The position numbers and the translations under genes are program-made. 64,000 bases of DNA from Trichinella spiralis (Eukaryota; Nematoda; Enoplea; Trichinellida; Trichinellidae): the NCBI GenBank assembly GCA_000181795.3, contig CM012955.1:4592999-4656998 (forward strand). Reading direction: 5' to 3'. The notes below the pieces were generated by a model. It did no database searches. It saw only the letters and a program-made list of their open reading frames with translations, and was not told the DNA's origin. Numbering within the stretch: position 1 is the stretch's first letter; the number at the start of each line of letters is the position of its first letter. Of this stretch, positions 41,814 to 53,303 are shown piece by piece.

Positions 41814-44119
41814 TCACGGTTTAAAACCATATGGAGGTGGAGGCTGATTTGGATAAGGTGGATAGGCGCTATAGGTAGCCGCTTGTGGTGGATATCCGGC
41901 GGATGACGGCATTCCATCAGAAGCTGGATATCCTGGTGGAGGAGGTTGGCCATATGGTGCGGAGCCGTATGGAGCGGCAGGAGGCACGTTCGGATTCACA
42001 CCAACCGGTGTATACGTCTCTTCTTGACTGTGATTTGTCGGGCAAATGCAATCCAAAAAACGCCTCGATGATTTGTAAACAAGAAATGCAATACACCCAA
42101 CAAACAACAATGTAAAGATCAAACCAAATCTATAAAAAGAAATATATTTAAAAAAAACTTCATGTTTCAAACAAAGGCAAGTTTAAAAATTAGAAATTTT
42201 CATAATTCAATTTTCCATTAGCAAATTTTACAATATCTTTATTTCTAAAACACTTTTCTCACTAAAAATGCTACTGTACATAAAGACAACACACACAGAA
42301 CTCGCATCTAAGCAATATGCAACAACTGGCAAGTCTCTAATTAATCAAATAAGTAGCAAAACAAAGTCAGTTGGCATTTTTTGTCAATAAACTACTTGAC
42401 CATGGCCGTAAACCTGGGATGCAGAAAAAGAAGTTCACTTGTTGTTCAATGATGTGCAAGTAGATTGATCAAAGCATAAAAGACGAACAAAAACATATGA
42501 ACCTGAAAAACACTCTTCTTTGGACGAGAATCACTTGTAAAGCAATTCCATCATCATTTCATATTTCAAATGAAAAAATGGCAAAGAAAAATAACGTTAA
42601 TCACTGTAATTAAAGAATACTTTTAATAATCCTGCTTACAACAAAACGTAAACAATGAAATTACATTCATTTCGTAGTTATAAAAAGACAAATGTTTATT
42701 AAATCACTTTTCAATTTCATTAAGTAATAAAATTTAAATGTAATCCAAAAGCTTACACTATTCCCCACCAGCTGTTGGATCCACCAGAATAACCACCACT
42801 ACTACCACCCATCATCGTACTACAGCATTCAATTCCACAGCAACGTTGCGTACGTGCATCACATCTTCAAAAAAAAGAAAAAGTTCAAATTATACACTTA
42901 GAAAAATCAACACCAATGCCTAAAATAATCTTTCACGATCTCGGTTACATTTTATCAATAGTTTTCAAAGTAAATTTACACTATTTTAATTTTGCTTATC
43001 AATATCAATCTTTAAACAACTGGAAACGATAGTTGAGTAGAATTCATGTTCGAATAAATTACTTATTCTACATTTATTTAAATTGGAAAATAATTCGAAT
43101 TTACAAGAGAAAGTCATTCATTATTCTGCCAGCACAGAAATTAAAGTACATGAACTCTAGTTTTTGATTAACTTCAAGAAATTCAAGAAATGTGACATGG
43201 TTTGGTTAAATGGTCATATTTCTCAAAATGTCAACACTTAATTTAATGTTTCTTTTTCATTTGTAATTTAATGCTTCCAAAGCAATTTCAATTAGCTAAA
43301 ATTAAAAAAACTGACAAGAAAATAATATACTTACTCATATATTATTTGAGTGACGTTGGCACCACCACCAGAAAATTGACTCGCCTCATCGCCACTCAAC
43401 GTGTACTCGCAACGAATTTTAGATGATGACGACTAAAAGTGTTCAAATTTCATATTAAAGTATTATACGACGTGACTGAAAGAATGATGCAATTTTTGGA
43501 ACCGACAAAATTGCATTGCTGCATATTTGATAATTCCTCAACTATCAAACTTTTCACAGAAGCTTCATTTGAATACTGCAGATACAATACGTAATGTTAT
43601 CAACGTTCTTAAAAAATAATGTACAATGGCGCAATTAATCTGTACTTTCAGTGAATTTTTAACTCATCTCATTCATTTATTAATTGAATAAACCAACTTA
43701 CTAAACCAGGATAATAGTCTGAACCAAAGTAATATGGATGACCATTGTACATCAACATTCGTCCAATACCTTTTGCAACTTTGGATCCAATATAAGCTGC
43801 GGCAAGTCCAGCTACCACTTTTTTCGCAGTGGAACCAGTCATCATGCCTTTCAAGCTACAAAATTATAATACTAATTGTCATCGTTCAAAGCAAATAACA
43901 AAATAAAATAATGCTCTTATACCCTCCACTTTTCGGCTTCATTTTGGGTGTGCCAACATAATGACCATAATTTGTTGACATTGGCTTTGTCTTCGGAGTA
44001 TTTCGGGATGAGCCCTTAAACCATGATCCACGACTACTAGTGGGCTTCACCTTCAAGGCAGTCATATGACTACTGAGTGTGACAATCAGAATAATTATTG
44101 CAAACAACCACTTCTTCAT
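41814..44119 (-). CDS. CX-module type I membrane protein with PY-rich cytosolic tail
   Basis: About six exons on the minus strand give roughly 310 residues. It starts with a signal peptide (MKKWLFAIIILIVTLSSHM), then a basic Ser/Thr/Pro-rich stretch. A small hydrophobic region with YNGHPYYFGSDYYPG follows (exon at 43860-43703), then an exon near 43575-43500 with one Cys, then SKIRCEYTLSGDEA and RTQRCCGIECC. These together resemble the CX module, a cysteine domain known mainly from nematodes. A membrane span (LIFTLLFVGCIAFLVY) is followed by a tail of about 80 residues rich in Pro, Tyr and Gly with PPPGYP, PPYPNQ and a terminal PPPPYGFKP, which offers PPxY ligands for WW-domain (Nedd4-type) ligases. 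The function of CX proteins is unknown. The exon near 43.5 kb is the least certain part. Confidence 0.75.
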
Positions 44120-45430
44120 GGCTGCTAAACGACAGAAACAGCAAAATTATTATTCAAGCATTATCATCATCTAGTGTTAATCAAATAAACAGTCTTTGTG
44201 ACGGTGAAAATGAAAAAGCAATGCATTTCCTCGACAATGAATTGTTGATAAACAAGTTCTGAAGAGATAAAATAATTGAAAATCAAAAATAATTAAGCTA
44301 TAGTTCATAATATGGATTACAAAACAATTAAATATAAAATAACATGTAATACAGTGTTGAATACTTAAAAACAAAAAGAAACCTGTCAGTGTTTAAATAA
44401 CAGCAAATAAGTCGAAAACAAGAACGAATGACCTACATCGAATGACTGTTCACTTATGCTTCAAACGTAAACGCTGATGTCATGCTTACCAAAATAAGTA
44501 ATGAAAAACACTGTGCTAAATACCTCAAAAATACGTCACGCACACAGGGCAACTACCTTTTTCCCATACGACTTTCTTTTATAAATTACAGTATCAAAAC
44601 AGAATGACAGACAGGTATTAATATTAATATGAAGTCAACAAACTACAACAAAGTGACAATAATAAACAATTTCTTAAAACATAAACACTTTTTATGATTT
44701 TAAAACATACTATTTTTTAAAATAATGCTATGATTTAAGTACTATTTCAAAAAAAAACTTTCAGAAACATAACTCTATTTTTTAATTGATTGTCAAATAC
44801 GAAATTAAAAGCAGCATAAAAATCAACTGAATCAAAAAATTTATTTAAAAATTCTGTAAAATTACAAAAAATACATATTTATTTATCTTATTTATTTCTG
44901 TTGGCCACTGTTACAGTTATACTTCAAGAATTTCTAAACGCAGGTAAACTGTTTGCCACTTTCTTGGTTTGTTAAGTTGATACTAATGTTGAAATTATTG
45001 CTGTTATGTATTTTCTATTTTTCTTAGACTTTTTAAAGTTTTATCTGTCAGCGTTTAAATTATTAAATGCTATACTTTTAAATATAACGAAAATAACAAT
45101 AAATTAGATAAAAGAAGAATAATAACATTGAGATAAAAAATTTAAGATCATATTTACGGCAAAAATTTTACACTTCCAAAAATTCACTCAATTATACTAG
45201 AATTTATTTAAATTAACTTTCAGAAATAAAAATAAATGGTTTACTTCAAAGTACTTTGTCGAAACCTGATAGTGTCAAATTTAATAAGTAAAAAATTTAT
45301 TTAAAATTTTATTAATTATATTAATTATAAATACTAAACAAACGGCTGTTTATCTACTTTGATGTAGGATAATAGGAATTATACTTGAAGTTTACAAAAT
45401 GTACAGTATCACATATTGAAACCACTGAAT
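44120..45430. other. Intergenic spacer
   Basis: Divergent region between the minus-strand CX gene and plus-strand CFAP20. AT-rich; a small uORF (7 codons) starts at about 45399, just ahead of the CFAP20 start. No X-box or other recognisable control site. Confidence 0.5.
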
Positions 45431-46000
45431 ATGCTACGGAACACTTTTCAAAGTGGATACTTATCTTTACTTTTCAGTCTTGGAAATAATCCATTGCAAA
45501 TTTGGGATAAGCATGCTTCCAAGGGAACAATTCAAAGACTCGAAGATGGCGATATAAAATCAGAAGTAATAGAATTGTCGTCAAACACTGTTTGTGAAAC
45601 ATTCATATCATGCCCTATTTCTTCTGAAGACGTCCTGGCAATAAAGCTTCCCTTTTTAATTCTGACAATTAGAAATATGGAAAAATACTTTTCATTCGAA
45701 ATACATGTTCTCGACTCAACTGGGGTGCAAAGAAGATTTTGTGTGAATAATTTCCAAACTTGCTGCAGAATAAAGCCAGAAATTTGCACTGTGCCTTTGA
45801 GAATGGAACCTGGATGGAACACTGTTCAGTTCAATTTAATGGACTTTACAAAACGTGCATATGGGACAAATTTCATTGAAGCTCAACGCATCATTATCTA
45901 TGCAAATTGCCGTTTGCGCCGAGTGTTTTTTTCTGATAAACCTTACCGGGAAGACGAAATTCCAAGTGAATTTCGCCTTCTTTTGCCAGTTAAAAAATGA
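45431..46000 (+). CDS. CFAP20: CFAP20 (BUG22/GTL3), ciliary doublet inner-junction protein
   Basis: A single uninterrupted exon encodes 189 residues, near the usual length of about 193. It reads MLRNTFQSGYLSLLFSLG, PLQIWDKH, IKLPFLILTIRN, YFSFEIHVLDSTGVQRRF, VPLRMEPGWNTVQFNLMDF, RAYGTNFIEAQRI, RVFFSDKPYREDE and FRLLLPV, covering the whole protein in order. CFAP20 sits at the inner junction between A and B tubules of axonemal doublets; it also occurs in organisms with only non-motile cilia and has been linked to nuclear transcription roles. I chose the ATG at 45431 over an upstream in-frame non-ATG codon because it aligns with the family N-terminus. It is the only intronless multi-domain-size gene in the window. 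AATAAA signals follow within 80 bp. Confidence 0.97.
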   Translation: MLRNTFQSGYLSLLFSLGNNPLQIWDKHASKGTIQRLEDGDIKSEVIELSSNTVCETFISCPISSEDVLAIKLPFLILTIRNMEKYFSFEIHVLDSTGVQRRFCVNNFQTCCRIKPEICTVPLRMEPGWNTVQFNLMDFTKRAYGTNFIEAQRIIIYANCRLRRVFFSDKPYREDEIPSEFRLLLPVKK

Positions 46001-46741
46001 AAATAAAATACGATATATTTCTTCGTTTGTTTGCTTTTTGGTATCATATCATATTTATTGTAGCATAATTCCTTAAAAATTTTAAAAATTATTTGTAAAT
46101 GCGAATATTTTGTTGTTGCGTTTTGTAATTTAAAATGTGATTAATTGTTTTAACGTAGTCGATGATGAACAGCTCTGAAACTTTTATTAAAAAGATTATG
46201 TAGATTAGTGGAACTAATAATAAAAGTGAATAATATTCAATATAATGATGTAATATCAATGTCTGTATACTTTGTGTTATATGTTTCTATTGTTTTTACG
46301 ATTTGTTTACATTGTCATATACATTTGGTTTGTAAAAAATTTATATTCTATAAATGTATTAATTAATATCAGAAAACATGTGGATTGTATAAATATATAA
46401 CTTTAGAAAGTACTGTAATGAATAAACATCATTATAAATCATGAACCATTAGCTGTTATTCTGTTAAAACTTGTCATAAATAAATAAACAAATATGTATA
46501 TGGAATATGTAACTTTCCAATCAATATTAATTAACGAAAAAGTTAAATTAAAACCTGTAGTTTAATTATTACTGTAGCGAAAAAAATCATGAAATATTTT
46601 TAAATATGCATAAGAAAATAGCTGTTCAATGCAGTTATGCAATTTTCAAATAACGTGATAATGTTCTAATAAATTACATTCCTTTATTGCTCATTTAACA
46701 GTTTACATATTTTTCAGTTAATGCTACGATAATAATTTACA

Positions 46742-48023
46742 ATGTGCGGCGGATATTCTTGGTAAGATAAAAAATTGGTTATTTTATCTAAAAATAATTT
46801 TATTTTCAGCTGTTTATTGGCTAATCAATTGTGTTATGCCTGTGTTTATAAGAGAAACGAAGTAGAATACCGTGCAAAATGGATTACTACGCTTGCAAAT
46901 GCAAGACACTCTGCAGCTATTACATGTTCTCCACGAACCATGAGGCAAGCCATTGTTAAAGAAGTATTATAATTTTAAGCGAATTTTTCTTTTTGCAAAA
47001 TGTAAATTAATAAAAATTTGTTTTAGTATTATTTTCTCTGATATTATAAATTTTATTAAGTATATTAAATTTAAGAGGGGTTGATATAAATGTAAAAAGG
47101 GGAAGGTGTATAAGAAATTAAAACTTTTAAAGGGATGTCAAATGAAGTGAACGCTGTTATGTATTGCGAATATTCATTTTAGAGCTGTATTGGTATCAAA
47201 CAAGACAGGCATTGATCTCATGCCATCACTAAACTGTAATTTCAAATTAAATATTGCACTTATGAACTGGGGCTACTTGTGTACATCACCTTCAAAATAC
47301 CTGATGATAAATGCACGATCTGACAATCTTTTCAAAGTAAAGAAGTATGAAGAAGCTATGATGATGAATCGTCGTTGCGTGATTCTTGCAGACGGGTTGA
47401 AAATATTTTTTCAATACTATTATTGTCATTATTATAACTTCATTTTTTAGTTATTATGAAACTTGTCAAGACACAAATAAAAAACATTTCGTGTTTTTGC
47501 CTGCGCCACCAGAATACAGCATGAAAGTTCTTGGAGAAGATGAACGATACAACCGAAGACTCATGCACATGGCAGGCATATTTATTGAAAACAATCAGGT
47601 ATTTAGTTCATTTCGATTTCAAAATTAAAGTTGAAATATTTCAGACAGATGACAAAGCAGGCTTTTCGTTCGTTATAATCACCGTGGATGCATCCGAAAG
47701 TGTGTCGAAAATTCACTCACGGATGCCTGCCATTTTGGAAACCGATGAGGACGTGTTGAAATGGCTAAATCCAGATGAATATCCATCTACTGTTGTAAGT
47801 ATATTTTTGACATATATTGACGCTCATGCTTCTGCATTAAATTGTTTTGCAATTTTACTTCGCAAATAAATTTTAGGCTGCGAGATTGTTGAAGCCTGTT
47901 GAATGCAACGTTATGGAAACGAACGTTAAAATTCATTGCCACGTACCAAACAAAGATGGTAGCATTCAAATGCGTATAACAGATTTCATGAAACCTCCAT
48001 CAACGAAAAAGCAAAAATGTTAA
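46742..48023 (+). CDS. HMCES: HMCES, SRAP-domain abasic-site DNA-protein crosslink shield
   Basis: About five exons give roughly 290 residues. The protein must begin MCGGYSC: after Met removal Cys2 becomes the N-terminal nucleophile that crosslinks to abasic sites in single-stranded DNA. The first exon is only 20 bp (46742-46761) with a 48 bp intron. Later blocks are LNIALMNWGYL, MINARSDNLFKVKKYEEA, NRRCVILADGYYE (with the active-site Glu), RRLMHMAGIF, VIITVDASESV and KIHSRMPAILETDEDVLKW (HxRMP motif), ending in a basic tail (KPPSTKKQK). The exon after 46970 is hard to bound: an intron of about 210 bp ending near 47183 seems to interrupt the segment that normally reads like RYNxxP. All catalytic positions I know are kept. 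The C-terminal PIP-type region of vertebrate HMCES is absent or unrecognisable. Confidence 0.92.
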
Positions 48024-48778
48024 AAGATTTAAAAGATGATGCAGAGAAAAGGTTTTATCCTGTAATAATATATTTCTTTGACTTTAATGAAAACATTTAC
48101 AAGTTATACTAAAGTAGCTCGAAAAGTATTCTGAAAATTTCATAGTGAAATATTTCAAAACGAATAAAATCAAAATAGAATTAAGAACTAACGTCTGTGA
48201 ACAACTAACTGTAAACAAAGCATAAATATTTTCTAAATCGTACGAAGTATTTACAATATACTCATATTCTTGCATTACAACCGTTATTATAAAAGAAATT
48301 TTTCTATCGTCTATCATCAGTAATAAACATATCATTCAATCCTTGAATAACAATGAATAATAATGTATTATTTTCACAGAATAATCCGTATCTGCTTATA
48401 ACTTATGTAATATACGGCTCCAAGAGGGAAATAATCGACATGAAACGACAGCAGCTTAAGGACACTGACTATCCATCTCACATTTACTTCAGTTTTACTC
48501 AAAGATTGCACTTATTGTTCAAATTTGTTCAATTTCAATTAATTTTACACTAGTCCATTTTGATGATTATGATTATTATAATTTTAATGTAAATTGAGAT
48601 TTTTAATCAAAAATGAAATTAGTAGCATCGAGGCACAAGAAAATCGGTTTTTCAGCACTTTAAGCTGAGTATTATCAATTCAAATTTAAGTATAAGTATT
48701 TATATCAATTCAAAAGTAAGAATAAGTTTTATTTTGGTGAACAACGAAAATTTTGACCACAAAGAAGAAAAGATCGAC

Positions 48779-48823
48779 AAAATGGCGGGCTGTTTTGACT
48801 GTAAGTTGCGTTGCTATGATAAC
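48779..48823 (+). promoter_or_regulatory. YY1-like and X-box-like motifs, downstream of copy B
   Basis: AAAATGGCGGG at 48779-48789 is followed by GTTGCTATGATAAC at 48810-48823. The latter fits the nematode X-box consensus (GTHNYYATRRNAAC) bound by RFX/DAF-19. The same motif pair occurs at 52884-52928 and 62360-62417. Function is inferred from motif match and recurrence. Confidence 0.45.
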
Positions 48824-48948
48824 ACAATCCACGCGTTTAGTGAAAATTAAAAAACATCATTGCAGGATAGATAATCATAAGGCAGTTGCATCAATTAATG
48901 CACTTGTATATCTATATTTATTATGGAAATAATTTATTAATTTTCAGC

Positions 48949-49191
48949 GGTTTGGTGCAGTGCTCAACTCTACATAATTCTCGAACAGTGAATATTTTCA
49001 TTATTTTCCCTCTAAGAGTCAGTCACCAAAACAATGAGGGTGAAAGCGGTGCAGGTGGAAAACAACCCGAAACTTGTACTTTGCTTGTATCACTTAACCA
49101 ATAAGTCAACGGCACGAAAGTCCAATCAAATAGCGCGTTCAACGACCAATGAGAAAATTAGGTCAAATTTTGGCGCAAACCAAACCATCTT
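48949..49191. mobile_element. 243 bp insertion with inverted ends and 16 bp flanking direct repeats
   Basis: The segment begins GGTTTGGTGCAG and ends at ACCAAACC plus five bases, so its ends are an 8 bp inverted repeat. It is flanked on both sides by the same 16 bp, TTTATTAATTTTCAGC. The duplicated block near 53030-53060 has this 16 bp only once, continuing straight into ATTTAGCATAG, which is the expected empty site. The element is non-coding with three or four CCAAT boxes and TTTTGGCGC near its right end. A target duplication of 16 bp is unusual for a terminal-inverted-repeat element, so its class is open. Partial relatives lie at 51690-51810 and 56640-56790. Confidence 0.6.
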
Positions 49192-49464
49192 TTTATTAAT
49201 TTTCAGCATTTAGCATAGCTTATGCGCATGAAAATAAACAAAGCACTATTTTATTTCATTTTATTTTATTTTATTAAAATGTGATGATTTTGAATAATGA
49301 AATTGTTATGAAAGAACATTGACTGGCCATTTTTGGAAATACATTCGATCAAAAAGAAACAATTTATATCATAAATGAAAAATTATCAATATAATTTCTG
49401 TGAAAATAATGAGATGGATAATAAATATCCGATAAGTAGACTTTCAGTGATCACAATGCTGTTT

Positions 49465-50447
49465 TCATTCTTCGATTTGCGGAGTAAGAATGGAAATTCC
49501 TACAGAAGAAACATGAATTTTCACCGCTGCCTTCAATCCAACAAATGCTTCCTTCAGGACGCTCTCCAAAGATTTGTCCACGAATACAACGACCATTTCG
49601 TTCATTGAACATGAATACTTCGTTCTCAGTGATTCAACTGCAGCGTTTATCCGCCATTGCAGATTAACATAAGGGTCAAAAATGCTGCTTTCTGGGCGTT
49701 TAACGGAAGATCTGAAAAAATTCATACATTTTTCATTGCATTCCAGCACTATCTTGTATCATGTTATTAACATATTTAAGAATATATACAAAACAGATAA
49801 AATTTATGAAAGTGATCTCAGCATGCGAAAAATAAACTTTTTGAAATTTATCCAAAGTACGAATGAAAAAATATTTATAAAACTTTAATTCATACTCGAA
49901 GGTTTCATCAACACGATATCCACGTTCAACAGCAAGTGAACGAAACTGCTTCTGCAAATAATAACCATCGACAGACAGACTGAAACCACCATCAACTTTA
50001 ATAGTCAAATAGTTCCTGCCATCATTTCTTCCACGTTCGAAACCTTAAAGTAATAATCAGCACACTACGAAATTCATGATGGTCGCTTATTAGATTAATG
50101 TTACCTTTAATAAAATTTTCAGCTGCGGTAACACAGGGGAAAGATGGCGCACAAAAAACATCAGTAATATTGAACCGCGCATTTTGTGATGCTGTGCCCA
50201 TGGCTCGTGATCGGCTTTCTGTCATTGACGGAAATTCAGATTCCCTTACATTTGCCTGGTTTCTAGCTAAATTCAGACTACGGTAAATTTCTTTTTGAAA
50301 AGAAGGTTTCTTACAGTATTAATGATTACCTGCATCGAGACGTAGAAAAGGAAGTACATCTTCTTCAACTAGAATAAACCACAGCTCTCTTCTAACATCC
50401 CATCGAACCGACCACGAATCAAAAGTGCTCAAATCAGATGACAACAT
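49465..50447 (-). CDS. Unrecognised four-exon family, copy B
   Basis: Four minus-strand exons with the same phases (1, 1, 2) as copy A give about 225 residues. Exon 1 starts at 50447 and has STFDSWSVRW and ELWFILVEED. Exon 2 (ending near 50103) uses the acceptor TTTAG/CTAGA, because the nearer CCGTAG acceptor would run into a stop; it has MTESRSRAMG, FNITDVFCAPSFPCVTAA and NFIKG. Exon 3 (about 50045-49897) has YLTIKVDGGFSLS and ERGYRVDETFE. Exon 4 has MNEMVVVFVDKSLESVL. Alignment to copy D is closest by eye (shared DPYVNL.WRINA in exon 4). No signal peptide or membrane segment; the function is unknown. The gene appears intact. Confidence 0.8.
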
Positions 50448-50599
50448 GCTTGTTTACAACAGACAGCACTTTTCCAACACCTACTCACATCAAAAGAACT
50501 TTTAAACAATGACAATAAAAATAAAGCTGAGCTTATTTTAACCTTTAATTCGCTTAACGTGACGTGGCAATAAATGAATGGATATTTAATAAGGAATAA

Positions 50600-51240
50600 A
50601 TGTACCTGCCTGTCAACTTCAACAATTTTTTTATGGTATAATTTGGCTGATTTTCATTATTTAATGTATAAATATAGATACCATTAATTCTGTTCTTACT
50701 GAAAAAATATTTATTATCAAAAACATACCTCATTAATATTATTAAAGAAAATACACCCATTATTTAAATTGTAACTTTTTGCATTAATATATTTTCTCAG
50801 CTTCTATTTAACCTCGTTAATTTTAACAAATGCAGAAAAACTAATTCTGTAAATTGATTTCACATCTAGTCATATTTAAAATTATTTGAATATTTCTCAG
50901 TTTCCTGTACGGAAATTAACCATATTTATTTGAGCGATGGCTATAAATACTGTTAGCTAGCTGGTTATGCTTTGTGATATATTACTTATATTTGAACGTG
51001 TCATTTAGCATTGTCCGAAAGTAATATGCAGTTTATTTGGCATTTGAAAATCTTCGAAGTGAATTTGCGCACACTGCGAATCACATTTGCCTCTAGCTTA
51101 TACCAAAATGGTTATTTCACGGTACAGCTGCCATATTTGATAAAATCCACATATGAAAATGAAAACCATTCATAAATGAACTGTTTAAATTCATAATAGT
51201 GTTTGGTGAATTTGCAGGCAGAACATCTTCCCACTGTTAT
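50600..51240. repeat. Duplicated upstream flank of copy B (pair of 61350-61810)
   Basis: Stretches such as TTATTAATATTATTAAAG, GCTTCTATTTAACCT-like and ATTTGAATATTTCTCA recur in the same order at 61350-61810. It lies 5' of copy B on its coding strand. The second copy at 61 kb is not next to a gene start, which is discussed in the findings. Confidence 0.7.
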
Positions 51241-51689
51241 ACGTTGGGAATATCTTCTCTTAATGTGGCTGTTAGGTTTTGTGTGGCGCATTGATTTTAT
51301 ACCACAAAGTATTTATCTTCTACCTGAGTTATTCTGGAATTTTGATTTAAAATTAGTTGAAGTCCTTTGTTAAGTGCAGTATGTGCCCTTCAGCTTCGGC
51401 TTCCGTTGTAAACAACTACAATAGGAATATTGGTATGATGACCACATTAGCATCCATATCTTTTCCCGTTTGACTTTAAATTACCAAAATTTCAAAATGA
51501 AAGTATTTTCTGTTTTTAAAATTCAAATAAATTATATTCAATTGGCATGATGATCTATAGTGCCGTAAAAAACAGTAGCTCATCACACCTGCTTTTGTTA
51601 TGCACTTTAGAACATCGTAAAGATGTAATTATTGTATTTTAATGTGTTCATAAAAAAGGCTAATGTAGTGTAATATGAGTGAAAACTGA

Positions 51690-51810
51690 AATCTGTACTG
51701 AGCTTCTTTCACTCAGCCAATAAGACAACGGCGCGAAACTATAATAAAATAACGGTTTCAACGACCAATAGGAAAATTAGGTCAAATTTTGGCGCGAACT
51801 GCGCCATCCC
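51690..51810. repeat. Second, partial copy of the CCAAT/TTTTGGCGC element
   Basis: A 37 bp core at 51759-51795 (starting CAACGACCAAT and ending ATTTTGGCGC) differs from 49140-49176 at about two positions, while sequence on both sides matches only loosely. CCAATAAGACAACGGCGCG at about 51717 is likewise close to the 49 kb copy. The GGTTTGGT end repeats are not evident here. It lies between copies B and C. Confidence 0.6.
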
Positions 51811-52499
51811 TTCATTAAGTTTCATTAATTTAATCAAAACTGTTCATAATTAATTAGCATGTTGAAAAAATGAATATTTCCAGTTTCAAAATGGTGTAGA
51901 TCTTCTCTGGTGTTGCTCTTGATCTTCCCAGTATTGCTGCTGCTAAATGACTTGTAGTTTTGCATTTGTCTTGTGGTCCTGGTTCCAAACTTAAATTTAC
52001 CTTTGTCATCAAATTTGATGAGAAAAATAAACGTATCAGCCGAATAAGCAGTTTCTAGACGAGAAGCGGGAAATTTTGAATAAATTGCTCAAAAAATGCA
52101 ATATCCGATGCTAATTGAATGTAGCTGAGAATATGTGACGAACTTTCAGTCATCAGCACGAAAAAAAAGCGGTCAAAAAACGTCGTTGTCATAGAGATAG
52201 TTTGGAGGTCGGAAAAATAAATTCAAACTACGTTAAATGAATCGAATTATTTATTATTATTATTATTTAGTTTATTATTTTTTATTTTCTAACATAGGAT
52301 TGTTAATATTCAACAGATTAGCCATTTCTGGAATGCATTTAAAATAATCTTGTCCGTCTATTTTAAAGCTAAACAATTTATATTTTCAACATTAAGGAAT
52401 AAACTGATTTCAGCGTAAATTATAATATTCAATATTCATAATTTGTTGAACTACAAAAAGATCTTCAAAACATGATTGTCTTTAATTTTGCTTCGCTAC

Positions 52500-53280
52500 T
52501 CGGGCGAACTAATCAGCATAAAACGACAGTAACTTCAGGACACTGACTATCCATTTCAGGTTCACTTCAGTTTTACTCAAAGACTCCACTCACTGTTCAA
52601 ATTTGTTCAATCTCAATTAATTCCAGACTTGTCAGCTAATATTCAACCAGTAGTTGACTTAATTTCTCTATACCACAGCCATTTTTATGATTATGATTAT
52701 TATAATTTTTATGTAAATTTAAATTTATAATCGAAGATGAAATTAGTAGCACCGAGGCACTGGAAAACCGGTTTTTCAGCACTTTGAGCTGAGTATTATT
52801 AGTTGAAATTTGTGACAAAAGTAAAAATAAGTTTCATTTTGGTGAACAACGAAAATTTTGACTATATAGAAGAAAAAATAAACAAAATGGCGGGTCGTTT
52901 TGACTGAAATTTCCGTCGCCATGACAACACAACCCACGCGTTTAATGAAATTAAAAAAAACAACATTACAGTACAGACAATTATATGAATATTGTATCAA
53001 TTATTACAGTTGTATATCCATATTTATTATGGAAATATTTTATTAATTTTCAGCATTTAGCATAGCTTATGCGCATGAAAACAAGCCAAACACTATTTTA
53101 TTTTATGTTATTTTATTAAAAATGTGATAATTTTAATGATATAATTGTAATGAAAAGATATTAATTTGTCATTTTTGGAAATGCATTTGATAAAAAACAA
53201 TTAGCATCATAAATGAAAAATTATAAATGTGATAATAATAATAATAATAAGATGGATAATAAGATATATCATCAATAAAT
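52500..53280. repeat. Duplicated 3' flank block of family copy C
   Basis: Counterpart of 48430-49440, lacking the 243 bp insertion, and with the intact 16 bp site near 53036-53051. It contains AAAATGGCGGG at 52884-52894 and the X-box-like GTCGCCATGACAAC at 52915-52928. It directly adjoins the stop codon of copy C at 53304. Confidence 0.8.
52884..52928 (+). promoter_or_regulatory. YY1-like and X-box-like motifs, downstream of copy C
   Basis: AAAATGGCGGG at 52884-52894 and GTCGCCATGACAAC at 52915-52928, the latter a full match to the nematode X-box consensus. Spacing from the first motif to the second is 20 bp, as in the copy B flank (20 bp). Confidence 0.45.
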
Positions 53281-53303
53281 TATGATTGTTTGCATTGTTT
53301 CCG

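Larger units (their letters stand above)
48430..49440. repeat. Duplicated 3' flank block of family copy B
   Basis: Sequence here is clearly alignable by eye to 52500-53280: both have ACACTGACTATCCAT, TTCACTTCAGTTTTACTCAAAGA-type runs, AAAATGGCGGG, and ATTTAGCATAGCTTATGCGC. Shorter parts also match 54840-55440 and 61230-62700. The block lies between the stop codon of copy B and the HMCES gene, so each gene copy was duplicated with its downstream flank. It contains the 243 bp insertion listed separately. Confidence 0.8.

Noticed and set aside
48781-48850. Short plus-strand frame starting at the ATGGCGG, with a GTAAGT donor
   Set aside because: The donor and frame are not kept in the duplicated blocks at 52.9 and 62.4 kb; the conserved part is the motif pair, not a peptide.
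48886-49104. 72-codon plus-strand frame
   Set aside because: It crosses the left boundary of the 243 bp insertion, so it is an accidental frame.
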